Below are positions 44,743 through 54,149 of a DNA stretch of 64,000 nucleotides, in pieces. A program made the position numbers and the translations under genes. This DNA is from Cyclobacteriaceae bacterium (lineage in GTDB: Bacteria > Bacteroidota > Bacteroidia > Cytophagales > Cyclobacteriaceae), in assembly GCA_016787565.1 (NCBI GenBank), contig JAEUUG010000013.1, forward strand, positions 248,001 through 312,000, written 5' to 3'. The notes beneath the pieces are model-generated. The model did not search any database. It saw nothing but the letters and a program-made list of their open reading frames with translations, and was not told the origin of the DNA. Positions within the stretch are counted from its first letter, which is position 1, and every line of letters begins with the position of its first letter.

Positions 44743-47700
44743 CTATTCTTTTACTATTTTCTTTACAAAGGTATTACCATCAGCCGTTATCGTAAGAAAA
44801 TAGACACCCGCAACGATATTTTCCATATTGAGCCCTACTACCGAACTTCCAGCGGCCTGATCAAACCTAATTTGCCCTATACTATGTCCGAGGGAATTCA
44901 GCAAAATGATTGACTGGATTTGTGCTTTTTCAACGCGAACAAAAACAACATTTCCTACCGGATTGGGATAGATGGTTAAACCCCCCACCATGCTTTCTTC
45001 AATCGCTGTTACTAAGAATTCAATAGATCCTTTTACTTTACAGCCACCATCATATATAACAACGCTGTAAGTACCGGTTGATTCAGGTTTAATACTCGAT
45101 TGGGTAGCACCCAATATTGGCAGGTCATTAAAAAACCATTGAATTCCATCGGTATAAGGTACAGAAAGAGTATTACCTGTTATCTGAATAGTAATGGGTA
45201 TGGGCGGCCCTGTTATGATTACCGCAAACCGGTCAGCCCCAAATGTAGCCGTATTGTCTGTTACGGTAAAGGCATAACTGCTCTCATTTTCAAGCAGGAT
45301 TGTTTGATTGGTAAATTTATCTCGCAGCTGAACTATTGTTCCAGCTGTAAATGAACTTAATTCTGAGAATGTAAGGTGGTAAGACCCCGGTAACACATGC
45401 TCAACCACCAACCTGATCTCCTCATGACAACCGAGGGAATTGAGAGAGTTAATTGCCAATTTCATTCCATCGGAAATCATGGATGAGAGATTGAAAGTTC
45501 CATTGGCAAATTTGACCGCATCGGCATGTGAATCAAAAATTGATGTGGCATCGTCTCTAAAATGGATCACCGTTTCATCACGTACACTTCCCTGTGTCAG
45601 CGTAATGCGCAAGAGATTTTCAGGTGCACCTACACGGAAAAAAGTTGTCTGTGTTCCCGGTTTTTTCACATTCTCATCTGCTTGTAGTACCGGAGTGCCT
45701 GACCCATTGGCCTTCACCCAAAAGGCCTGGGCCGTAGCAATGTATTGTGTTCCTCCATTTGTTCCGGTCACACCGTTCCATGTAGCATATTGCAGGGCTG
45801 TAGAACTACCATTATCTGTTATATAAATGGCGCCATCAACATTGCTCTTCGTCCAACCATTCGATGAATTCCAATCGATGGTAGAAGGAAATGGATTTCC
45901 TACCAGGTTCCAACCATCATCTACACTAGAACCTGATGAAGTATACGAAACGGGCAAGGTAACCGGGGCAATGTTGCCTGCATTGATGATCCCCCTCAAA
46001 TCCCACAGTGTGGAGGTAAGTATGTCACCGCGTGTATACAGTGCATACCCCAAGCCTGGAACAAATGTTTCTATATTTTCCACATCGGGAAATGCGATGT
46101 ATCCATCATTAAAATCAGCTGTACCACTTCCGTTGAGATCAGTAATTACTGTTTCCTCATAAAAGAATAGCGAAGGATTGGTGGAACATCCTGAACAATT
46201 ACTGGAACCGGTGAATGATCCTGTTACCGGAATTTCATTTTGAATATCCGCTATGGTTCCTTGTTGCACCGGAGCAGATATGTAACGATAGATGCGTTGA
46301 TTAGTCCCACCTTGCCGCGTCATAAATCGTTGTACGGTTACATTCCCCGTAACGTGGGCACCCGTTGGAAGTATGCCAATGGCAGCATCGTTAGTGGGTT
46401 CGTCATCACTTGAAAGCAAGGTGAACACTGCGTTGTTATTGCTTCCGTCTGCATCAAAAACCACATTATTGTTTAGAGAAAGCACACCCAACAGGTTTTG
46501 GCTGCTTTCAATGCTTACGCCAGGGTTAGCTGTAGTATTTGTTACGAGAATGTGATTAAACGTATTCTCTACCAACCCGCTAATATGTTGCATAGCAGTG
46601 CCAGAAAAATTTACCGTTCCATTATTATGCGCAAAGCTGCCGCCATTCACTATTAAATTTTCCTTTAGTTCTAACGTAGCGGAGGTTGAGGTGAAGTGAG
46701 TTCCTGACAGGGTAAACTCTCCGTCTATAACAATGTCAGCCGTTCCACCTGAAAAAGTTCCGCCTGAAAAAGTAGCTGTATTGGTTAATGCGATTTTACT
46801 CCCACCTTGTGAAATATTACCGGTGTACCCAGCATCAATAACTAAGTTAGCAACTGTTAAATCCACATCAATTGTGCTGTTGGCGGTGCTGTTGCCATCA
46901 AAGATCAGCACATCTACTAAGCTTGGAATGCCTGCATTGCCTGAACCTCCAGAGTTTAGCGACCAGTTGGCTGAAAGGTTTGAGGTAGAATTAGAAGGCG
47001 CCACCCAATAAAGCCTTGTACCCAACATACCCACCACCCACCAGTCGTATAGGTTATCGATATCTACTGATGTAACCGTAACGGTATTACTAACTGTGTT
47101 AAGCGCGCTTTCCAGAATAACATCTGTCCAACTGGCAAGACTGGTATTAAAGCGGTTGGCTCTTAAACTATTTTCGTTGATAGTATTACCTGTAGCGGAG
47201 AGTTCAGCATCGATATACGTAAATTCAAGAGAAGAGAGCATTGGCTTGGTAGTGTAGTTCTGTGCTTTGATTTGCCAAAAGCGGTCCGCAGCAAAGACAG
47301 AATTATCCGTGCCGGATGCACCATTCATATTACTAACATCGGTGGGTAATTCCGCACTGTTCTGCCAGCCTGTATGATAGGTTGAGAAAAGAAAATCACC
47401 ATTTCCACTACCAGCTGTTTTGGTGAACGTGAGTGGAATATAAGCTGCCTCATAGCCCCAGGGAATTGTATAGGTACCGGTGCTCGTGCCGATATTCCAT
47501 TTAACGAAGTTGTGTTCGCCCTCACTCACAAGGAAACCTGTGTTGCGGGTGATGGCATCTGTGGCAGGGTTGTCAACGACTAAGTACGCACCTTGCGCTA
47601 TAACAACAGAAGCACCTTGGAGTATTAGCCTCGCCTGGCCGTAGCTATCGTTGCAATACCAACTTAATGCAAAGCAGAGGATAAAGATAAATTTTTTCAT
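44743..47700 (-). CDS. T9SS-secreted surface protein, third paralogue
   Basis: 985 residues with a signal peptide (hydrophobic run ending YCNDSYGQA). A beta-rich N-terminal region precedes the module shared with the 26-34 kb proteins (GNVTVQRFMTRQGGTNQRIYRYIS, GWNLVGNPFPSTIDWNSSNGW and QAFWVKANGSGTPVL). It ends in a T9SS type A sorting domain: GLTIYPNPVGNVVFVRVE, then AGVYFLTITADGNTF and VKKIVKE. It is shorter because the beta-helix region is reduced. It starts 5 bp after the 474-codon gene, so the two form an operon. Confidence 0.9.
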   Translation of the reverse strand: MKKFIFILCFALSWYCNDSYGQARLILQGASVVIAQGAYLVVDNPATDAITRNTGFLVSEGEHNFVKWNIGTSTGTYTIPWGYEAAYIPLTFTKTAGSGNGDFLFSTYHTGWQNSAELPTDVSNMNGASGTDNSVFAADRFWQIKAQNYTTKPMLSSLEFTYIDAELSATGNTINENSLRANRFNTSLASWTDVILESALNTVSNTVTVTSVDIDNLYDWWVVGMLGTRLYWVAPSNSTSNLSANWSLNSGGSGNAGIPSLVDVLIFDGNSTANSTIDVDLTVANLVIDAGYTGNISQGGSKIALTNTATFSGGTFSGGTADIVIDGEFTLSGTHFTSTSATLELKENLIVNGGSFAHNNGTVNFSGTAMQHISGLVENTFNHILVTNTTANPGVSIESSQNLLGVLSLNNNVVFDADGSNNNAVFTLLSSDDEPTNDAAIGILPTGAHVTGNVTVQRFMTRQGGTNQRIYRYISAPVQQGTIADIQNEIPVTGSFTGSSNCSGCSTNPSLFFYEETVITDLNGSGTADFNDGYIAFPDVENIETFVPGLGYALYTRGDILTSTLWDLRGIINAGNIAPVTLPVSYTSSGSSVDDGWNLVGNPFPSTIDWNSSNGWTKSNVDGAIYITDNGSSTALQYATWNGVTGTNGGTQYIATAQAFWVKANGSGTPVLQADENVKKPGTQTTFFRVGAPENLLRITLTQGSVRDETVIHFRDDATSIFDSHADAVKFANGTFNLSSMISDGMKLAINSLNSLGCHEEIRLVVEHVLPGSYHLTFSELSSFTAGTIVQLRDKFTNQTILLENESSYAFTVTDNTATFGADRFAVIITGPPIPITIQITGNTLSVPYTDGIQWFFNDLPILGATQSSIKPESTGTYSVVIYDGGCKVKGSIEFLVTAIEESMVGGLTIYPNPVGNVVFVRVEKAQIQSIILLNSLGHSIGQIRFDQAAGSSVVGLNMENIVAGVYFLTITADGNTFVKKIVKE

Positions 47701-47705
47701 AGCGA

Positions 47706-49130
47706 TCAGTCGGTAACCCGAAATTGTAATTCCTCCACCGTGAGACTAGATGTATTGTTATTATTTCTTCTTATGAAGACCTCGATATAATCGTTTGTCA
47801 TCAAGTCCACTTCCGTCTCGAGTGTAATTTGGAAGCTTTGATTACTGTTGGTGGCAGCCATAGATCCATTGGGGATGGATATGACTGTACCGTTCTTAGC
47901 AATAGCAATTGAGAAATCCGAATTGTTGCTGGGTGCTTTTGCGCCAATGACCACCAATATTTTGGCCGTGATCATATCTTTGCCGGTATAGGTAAACCTG
48001 TTATTGGTTGCCGTAAAACGCTTTTGATTGATTGAGGTAGTTGCCCCTGCTATCTTATAAAATGTACTGAGTGTGGGGATTGAAGTAGAGGCTGAATTGT
48101 TGTTCACATACAATGAGCCGATTGCTCCGGAATTTGGAACATTTGTATTTTGTCGCATTTCCCATTCCGGAGTGTAGGAGTCAAAACCTGTTATATATGT
48201 TGTAACTCCGCGGAACATATTGGTAGTCATCCGTCCACGATCAATCGTTGCCCCAGTATTTACTTTTACGCCTGTTTGGCCTGTGTAAACAAAATAATTA
48301 TTGGAAAGATCGATATCGTCAACGGTGAGTCCTGAAAGAAACTCAATACCTGCGCCACCATTGGTGATACCTGTAATGAAATTATACGCTGAAGCAAATT
48401 TACCCATTGTACCCGTTACCTTTATTCCATCGGTACAGCTCCAATAATTTTTTACCATGGTGATGGCCTTAAAACCACTGACTTGCCCTACGCCTAAACT
48501 GGGTACACCAATCTCTACCACTGAGCAGCCGGAAAATATATTACAAAACTTTGTGCCTGAGGCATCGGCTAAATCATACGCTTTTGTGCTCCCACTAAAC
48601 GGAATCACTGCTAAATTTTCAATAAATACAGAAACACCGGTGCTTCTCAACACGCCTCCACTTACGGATGACATAACCCCGTCTTTACCAGGATCTGTAC
48701 CTCTAAGACCCGCACCATTCAGATTAAGGTAGTTGGGTGAAATGTTTACAATGCCTGAAAAAATGTACATTTTGTTTGCATCCAGCGTGATCGCACCACT
48801 AGCAGGAGAAGGGAGATCAGTAAGGGAATACACGTAGACCAGGTTTGAACCCGAATTAATTGAAGCCATGGATTCCCATTGCGTACTTCGGTAAATTTCC
48901 AGTCTGTTCGTGGTAATGTTATAAATCTGCAACCCATTGGGAGGCGAGGTGATGGCATTACGCTGCGAAGTAGTCATACGCGGAATAAGTAAGCCACTGG
49001 TCGTGGAAGCAATGTCAAGCATAGCCCTAGTGTCAGGCAATGCACCGGTAGCGTTTATTCCAATATTTTGACCAACGGATAAAAGGCTCACACAACAGGT
49101 GAGTAACATGACCAGGATTTTTTTTATCAT
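47706..49130 (-). CDS. Exported beta-helix-like surface protein
   Basis: 474 residues with a signal peptide (hydrophobic run ending SLLSVGQN). The start of the mature protein, NIGINATGALPDTRAMLDIA followed by TTSGLLIPRMTTSQRNAI and NGLQIYNITTNRLE, is the stereotyped opening of many Bacteroidota surface proteins. The middle has short regular turns suggestive of a right-handed beta-helix (GITNGGAGIEFLSGLTVDDI, NNYFVYTGQTGVKVNTGATI). The C-terminal 110 residues look like a beta-sandwich, with no YPNP sorting motif. How it stays on the surface is unclear; it may associate with the T9SS protein encoded 5 bp downstream. Confidence 0.75.
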   Translation of the reverse strand: MIKKILVMLLTCCVSLLSVGQNIGINATGALPDTRAMLDIASTTSGLLIPRMTTSQRNAITSPPNGLQIYNITTNRLEIYRSTQWESMASINSGSNLVYVYSLTDLPSPASGAITLDANKMYIFSGIVNISPNYLNLNGAGLRGTDPGKDGVMSSVSGGVLRSTGVSVFIENLAVIPFSGSTKAYDLADASGTKFCNIFSGCSVVEIGVPSLGVGQVSGFKAITMVKNYWSCTDGIKVTGTMGKFASAYNFITGITNGGAGIEFLSGLTVDDIDLSNNYFVYTGQTGVKVNTGATIDRGRMTTNMFRGVTTYITGFDSYTPEWEMRQNTNVPNSGAIGSLYVNNNSASTSIPTLSTFYKIAGATTSINQKRFTATNNRFTYTGKDMITAKILVVIGAKAPSNNSDFSIAIAKNGTVISIPNGSMAATNSNQSFQITLETEVDLMTNDYIEVFIRRNNNNTSSLTVEELQFRVTD

Positions 49131-49447
49131 AACGTTCTTAAAAAAAAATTGAATACAAAATTTCCATTATAGGTTTATTAAATTCAGTAGCGTGCCTAGC
49201 CCTTACTAAAAGGGTAATCTTAAAGCCGAAAGAACTTTGTAGCCAGTTACAAAGCTTTTAGATGCTGTTTAAGCAGGTTTAATTGAAATACAAAAATGGT
49301 GGGTTATGAAGCAGTATCCTTTAGGATGAAGTGTGAACGTGCTGTAGTTGTTTGTACTACATCGCTATTCCCCGAAGCGAAGAAGTAAGTATTTTATATA
49401 TAGTAGATTTTTTAGGAATATATATTCCGATCATGGCCTACAGCATG
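49131..49447. other. Intergenic region with hairpin and shared motif
   Basis: A 317-bp gap before the 474-codon gene. It contains a perfect 7-bp hairpin CTTTGTA/TACAAAG with a 6-nt loop (49235-49254) and the 13-mer motif copy at 49349-49361. No coding potential is seen. Confidence 0.5.
49349..49361 (-). promoter_or_regulatory. Candidate regulatory motif, copy 2
   Basis: Same 13-mer TGTTTGTACTACA as at 44619. Here it sits in a local dyad TGTAGT-N7-ACTACA (49343-49361), about 220 bp before the secreted-protein operon. Confidence 0.4.
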
Positions 49448-50074
49448 CTATACCAGTCCATGATCGACTGCATACCGAATAAGCTCCGCGTTGTTTTTGA
49501 GCGACAACTTTTCTAAAAGTCGTGCGCGGTATGTACTGATGGTATTCACACTAAGTGATAATTGTTCACCAATTTCTGAAACCGTCCTTCCTGAGCCAAT
49601 CAACTGAAGCACCTGCATTTCCCGATCTGAAAGTAGTTCGTGTGCAGGCTTGTTACCGGTATCAGTGTGAGCTTCGGCTAATATATCGGCTACAGTAGCT
49701 GATATATATTTCTTGCCAGCCATTACTTTGCTTATTGCTATAAGCAGTTCATCGACTGCGCTCTCTTTATTTAAAAAACCAGAAGCCCCAGCTTTGAGCA
49801 CACGCAGTGCATATTGATCTTCCGGGTGAGCGCTCAGCATGAGAATAGGTGTTTGGACCCCATTCGCACGAATTTGTTTCAACGTCTCTACACCATTTCT
49901 GCCTGGCATGGAAATATCCATTAAGATTATGTTCCATGATTGTTTGTTTACTTGCTCAAGGACTCCATGACTATTCTCTACCTCTGCAATGACAGCGTCC
50001 GGGTAGGCTTCGTGAATCAGCTCTACTAAGCCCTTACGGACTATTGCATGGTCGTCTGCAATTAAGATGTTCAT
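49448..50074 (-). CDS. NarL/FixJ-family response regulator
   Basis: 208 residues: a receiver (NILIADDHAIVRKGLVELI; phospho-Asp in IILMDISMPGRNG; Lys in GFLNKESAVDEL) and a LuxR-type HTH (LLSDREMQVLQLIGSGRTVSEIGEQLSLSVNTISTYRARLLEKL). It overlaps the CHASE-PAS kinase gene by ATGA and is its cognate regulator by position and type (HisKA_3 kinases pair with NarL regulators). It is similar in layout to the 36.1 kb regulator. Targets are unknown. Confidence 0.92.
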   Translation of the reverse strand: MNILIADDHAIVRKGLVELIHEAYPDAVIAEVENSHGVLEQVNKQSWNIILMDISMPGRNGVETLKQIRANGVQTPILMLSAHPEDQYALRVLKAGASGFLNKESAVDELLIAISKVMAGKKYISATVADILAEAHTDTGNKPAHELLSDREMQVLQLIGSGRTVSEIGEQLSLSVNTISTYRARLLEKLSLKNNAELIRYAVDHGLV

Positions 50075-53000
50075 TCTATTGGCTGAGATAGTAAAGCTAA
50101 TGGAATTTGTAGCTTAACAATCGTTCCGGCACCTTTTTTACTCTTTATATTCAATTCAGAACCCACCATGAGTGCCCTTTCCCGCATACCGATTAAACCC
50201 AGCGTACCCTTATTCCTCACCTCCTTGTCGTCAAACCCCTGCCCATTGTCTTGCACCGTCAATATCATATGAGTAGAAGTTTTTTGAAAGGTTGATTCCA
50301 CCTGAGTAGCTTTTGCATGGCGCGCTACGTTGGTTAGTGCCTCCTGATAAATTCTAAAAACGGTTGTTGCAAGTTGCCTTTCTGTCTTCAGATCGTCCAC
50401 TTCCGATTTAAAAATGCAGGCTATTTCATATTTCTTTTCAAACTCAGCACTCTGCCACTCGAGGGCCGCTACTAATCCAAGATCATCCAAGATACCCGGT
50501 CGCAAATCACTTGAAATTCTTCTAATGGTCTTTACTGTGTGATCCATGAGCGAAAGCATTCCTGATAATTTATCCTGTATGATAGTTTGCTCGCTGCTAA
50601 TTTTTTTTGACAGCCACGAAGCATCCATCTTTAGTCCGGTTAGTTGCTGGCCTAACTCATCGTGCACCTCGCGTGCAATGCGTGTTCGCTCGTCTTCGCG
50701 CACCTGCTCTAAGTGTGCAGTAAGCCTTTTAATCTCTTCTGTATACACCAGTAGCTCTTTCTCTGCTTTGATGCGATCGGTAATATCAATGCCTACCCCA
50801 ATCAGGTAGTTGTTTCCATTGCTTTCTATTTTGTGACAACTGAAAAAGTAGGGGATTTTCTTTTTGTCTTTCGTGAAAAAATGAGCCGTTCCTGACTCCC
50901 AACCCGCGGTAAAAGCAGTATCTATTTTCTTCTTTAACAAAGGTTTTTCGTCTTCATCATAAAAATCAAGTAAGTGCATACTCCTGATTTCTTCCGGACT
51001 GTATCCGGAAATGTCTTCATAGTTTTTATTCCACCTGGAAAAAGCACCTTTATCATCGCATAAATAAAAAATACCGGGCAGGCTATTAATGAGTGAATCG
51101 GAGAAAAATTTTTCTGTTTGGATAAGCACTTCTGCCTTCTTGCTCTCCGTAATGTCGTGCGCAGTAATAAACACACCAATTATTTCATTTTCTTCATTCC
51201 GTGATGGCTTATATTTTGCAAAAAATGTATTGACAGACCCGTCACTGGAAGGAAGTTCAAGCTCTATCTCTTGCGTTTTCCCCGACAATACGTTGTCATA
51301 GATATTTTTAAGAATCTCTCTGTGCTCCGGTCTAACATATTCAATAATTGATTTGCCCTTTTCTACGGTATAGCCTAAGTACTGTTCATTTAATGTATTA
51401 AACTGCTTGTTAAAGGAAACGATATGAAGATTACTATCCAGAAGTACAAATATCTCTTCTGTATTGTCCATCAAAAGAGCCTTTTCAATTTCCGCTATTT
51501 TGCGCTCCGTAATATCCTGACAGGTTCCAGCTGCCCGATACGGTTCATGTTGAACTCTCCACCGTTCCTCTACCCATTTCACCTGACCGCTTTGTGTAAT
51601 GATCCGATGTTCGATCACACATTTGTCTCCACACTGAAAGGATTCACCAAATGCCTGATCTACTTTATCCCGATCGTGAGGGTGAACGAAATCTAAAAAG
51701 GTAGTGTGTGTTGGCTTAAAGGTAGCGGGATCCAACTCAAAAATGTGATAGGTTTGCAGCGACCAAATTACCTGCAGGGTTACCAAATCTGTTTCCCAAC
51801 TGCCAACGTTGGCTACGGATTGTGCTTCAATCAGCCGGGCTTCATTTATTTCAATTAACTTATCCTTTTCTCTTAACTCTGTAATATCCTGGTAAAAAAC
51901 AGTGAGTCCATCCACTGAGGGGTAGCATTTTACAGCAAACCATTTTTTCATGTGTGCATAAAAGCTTTCAAAAATTACTGTCTTCTTATCCTTCCAGGCT
52001 TCGTGATATTTATCCCAAAAAATAGTTCCACGCAGTTCAGGATGTACATCCCAAATTACTCTTCCCAGCGTAGCTTCGCGGCCAGCATGATGGTCTACCA
52101 AGGCAGCATCATTTAAATAAGTATAGCGCCACTCGGTATCCAATGAAAAAAACTTGTCGCTGATACGCTGTAGAACAGCTTCTTTTTCCTTGTAAGCCTT
52201 TCTAATCTCATGCTCTGACTTTTTTTGCTGGGTGATATCCCGAAAGAAAACGGATAATCCGTCTGCAGCCGGGTAGAGGTGAATGCTAAGCCACTTCTCC
52301 TGGGTGGGCAAATAGAATTCAATATCCGCATAGCGCTGATCGGCAATTGCTTTTTGATAGGCGTTATAGATCGACTCGTTTTTTAGTTCGGGAAACTCTT
52401 CCCAAATATTTTTTCCTATCAACTTACTCGCGTTTAACCCGAGTGCCAGTTCTGCTGCTGTATTTATGTATCGAAAATGCCATTCGCGGTCATACGAAAT
52501 GAATCCATCACTCACGCGCTCCAATGTAGTTTTAAATTGATTTTGAGAATCAATTGCCATGGCTGTTTTTTCATTTACCAATTGTCGCAGTCTGGCCGGT
52601 TGTTGCACTAAATGCCAGGCAAATACGCCCCCGGTTAAGGATAAGAGCAAACCCACAACAGAAAAGGTGATATTGAAAAAAAGTCTATCGTATTTTTTCG
52701 GCATCACCATTACTTTCCAATCCCCGGCAGGCACATCTATATTGGCATAGACCCATCGATCTTCATCAACAGGGTGCGACAAAAAATATTCTTCCCGTTG
52801 CGTAGTGGGGTTTGTTTTTGATAGCTGATAGTAAAACGCACTTTGCTGTGTGGTGTCAATGCCAATAGCCTTCACTAGTGTACTTAGTCTGAGGATCACC
52901 GCTGCAAAGCCCTGAAATTCATTCTTTTTAAATATTGGAAGCCTCGCTATTATGCCACGACCGCCTTGCTTTAACGTATATGGTCCTGCAAAGAAAATCT

Positions 53001-53406
53001 CTTCATTTTCTATATGCCTGTACGCTTCACGACCCCTTATACTGTCACTAAAAATATCAAATCCCATCGCGGCCTCATTGCCCGCGGATGGATAGGTGTG
53101 TGTAATGACTCCTTTATGGGTGAGCTGTAGGGCATCAATATAAGGCGATGATTGTAATATGGTATGAGCGATACTGTCAAATTGTGCTGGCACACCATAT
53201 TCGGTAACAATAAACCCGAGCGTTTTTATAGCTGACAGGCTATAGGTAATGACAGAATTCAGTCGATCTTTCACATCCTGAAGTTCCCGCAACACATATT
53301 GCTCTTCAGCCTCTTTACGGATAAGATATCGTTGGTATGATAGAAACTGTGTCAGCAGCAGCAGACAGCTAAAAACAGTAATTCCGATAAAGCCTGATCT
53401 TATCAT
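50071..53406 (-). CDS. CHASE - 5x PAS - HisKA_3 sensor kinase
   Basis: 1111 residues. The first membrane helix is at about 5-23, followed by an extracytoplasmic CHASE domain at about 40-225 (ALQLTHKGVITHTYPSAGNE, then FAGPYTLKQGGRGIIARLPI). The second helix is at about 240-262. Five PAS domains fill about 290-895. HisKA_3 has the NarX-type REVHDELGQQLTGLKMD (about 915), and the HATPase has HAKATQVE and DNGQGFD, then GTLGLIGMRERA. CHASE domains bind small extracellular ligands such as cytokinin-like or peptide molecules; the ligand here is unknown. It is coupled to the NarL regulator downstream. Confidence 0.93.
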   Translation of the reverse strand: MIRSGFIGITVFSCLLLLTQFLSYQRYLIRKEAEEQYVLRELQDVKDRLNSVITYSLSAIKTLGFIVTEYGVPAQFDSIAHTILQSSPYIDALQLTHKGVITHTYPSAGNEAAMGFDIFSDSIRGREAYRHIENEEIFFAGPYTLKQGGRGIIARLPIFKKNEFQGFAAVILRLSTLVKAIGIDTTQQSAFYYQLSKTNPTTQREEYFLSHPVDEDRWVYANIDVPAGDWKVMVMPKKYDRLFFNITFSVVGLLLSLTGGVFAWHLVQQPARLRQLVNEKTAMAIDSQNQFKTTLERVSDGFISYDREWHFRYINTAAELALGLNASKLIGKNIWEEFPELKNESIYNAYQKAIADQRYADIEFYLPTQEKWLSIHLYPAADGLSVFFRDITQQKKSEHEIRKAYKEKEAVLQRISDKFFSLDTEWRYTYLNDAALVDHHAGREATLGRVIWDVHPELRGTIFWDKYHEAWKDKKTVIFESFYAHMKKWFAVKCYPSVDGLTVFYQDITELREKDKLIEINEARLIEAQSVANVGSWETDLVTLQVIWSLQTYHIFELDPATFKPTHTTFLDFVHPHDRDKVDQAFGESFQCGDKCVIEHRIITQSGQVKWVEERWRVQHEPYRAAGTCQDITERKIAEIEKALLMDNTEEIFVLLDSNLHIVSFNKQFNTLNEQYLGYTVEKGKSIIEYVRPEHREILKNIYDNVLSGKTQEIELELPSSDGSVNTFFAKYKPSRNEENEIIGVFITAHDITESKKAEVLIQTEKFFSDSLINSLPGIFYLCDDKGAFSRWNKNYEDISGYSPEEIRSMHLLDFYDEDEKPLLKKKIDTAFTAGWESGTAHFFTKDKKKIPYFFSCHKIESNGNNYLIGVGIDITDRIKAEKELLVYTEEIKRLTAHLEQVREDERTRIAREVHDELGQQLTGLKMDASWLSKKISSEQTIIQDKLSGMLSLMDHTVKTIRRISSDLRPGILDDLGLVAALEWQSAEFEKKYEIACIFKSEVDDLKTERQLATTVFRIYQEALTNVARHAKATQVESTFQKTSTHMILTVQDNGQGFDDKEVRNKGTLGLIGMRERALMVGSELNIKSKKGAGTIVKLQIPLALLSQPIE

Positions 53407-53721
53407 AGGAGAATAGATTTACGCAAATAATGACAACAAAGGGTAGTCTATAAAAACACAACTGTTCAGAATCCGGAAAACCCCCTTGAAATGATCTATT
53501 TCGATAGAAGGTTTTGATATGAAGCTAATTTAGTAATTATTATGAATTGGTAGTCGAATAGTAATGTTGAATTCGCTCAACGAACTTTTGTTGATGTGTA
53601 CAGTAATATAGGACTTTGGACTATCGGCTGTAAAAGTTGAGAAAATTCCTTCCAAGCTTGTGTTGGTTGTCTTGTCAAGGACTGTGATGCAGAAAATGAA
53701 GCGTGAATTTTCAAACTAAAA
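53407..53721. other. Intergenic region with an imperfect hairpin and a coding relic
   Basis: A 315-bp gap. An imperfect hairpin with AAAACC/GGTTTT ends spans about 53477-53517 and may act as a weak terminator. The remainder holds the possible relic at 53530-53715. Confidence 0.4.
53530..53715 (-). pseudogene. Possible gene relic, 61 codons without a start
   Basis: On the minus strand a frame bounded by TAG (53716-53718) and TAA (53530-53532) reads RFIFCITVLDKTTNTSLEG, then ADSPKSYITVHINK and SEFNITIRLPIHNNY. The alternating hydrophobic pattern resembles beta-strand protein. No ATG exists and I do not recognise the family. It may be the tail of a lost secreted protein, or chance. Confidence 0.3.
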
Positions 53722-54147
53722 TCATTCTTCCCCGGGTAGTGAACAATATCGGCTAATAACTTCGTCAAGCATTTCTTTTGTAAGGGGTTTTGTTCTAATC
53801 TCAGCCAATACCTCCTCCTTGCTTGCCAAGGCTTTGTCATCTGGATTGTCGGATGTTGTGAGCATAATGATTATCATCTTTTTTTGAAAGTCTTTATCCA
53901 GTTTCTTGTACTCCTCAATAAACTCCCATCCATTCATGCGTGGCATATTGATATCAAGAAAGATTAAATCAGGATGGTTATTTGGCTGATTGTGTTGACT
54001 TGTTTTTAAATGGGTAATCGCTTCTTCTCCCGATTCCTTAATCACAATACTTTGTGCTGCTGCGCTTTTCAAGATGACTCTTTTGTGAAAGAAGTTGTCA
54101 TCCCTATTATCATCTATAAGCATAATACACGGTACTTTCTTTGCCAT
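53722..54147 (-). CDS. Single-domain response regulator (Rcp1-like)
   Basis: 141 residues, receiver only. [20 protein letters not shown] gives the acidic pocket, [20 protein letters not shown] the phospho-Asp, [12 protein letters not shown] the switch Thr, and [12 protein letters not shown] the Lys. It follows the PAS-PAS kinase with a 2-bp gap, so it is its direct partner. There is no output domain. Confidence 0.92.
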   Translation of the reverse strand: MAKKVPCIMLIDDNRDDNFFHKRVILKSAAAQSIVIKESGEEAITHLKTSQHNQPNNHPDLIFLDINMPRMNGWEFIEEYKKLDKDFQKKMIIIMLTTSDNPDDKALASKEEVLAEIRTKPLTKEMLDEVISRYCSLPGEE

Positions 54148-54149
54148 GA

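Noticed and set aside
53577-53840. 87-codon minus-strand ORF overlapping the receiver gene out of frame
   Set aside because: Half of it lies in another frame of a clear receiver domain. The other frame in the gap looks more protein-like and is listed as a possible relic instead.
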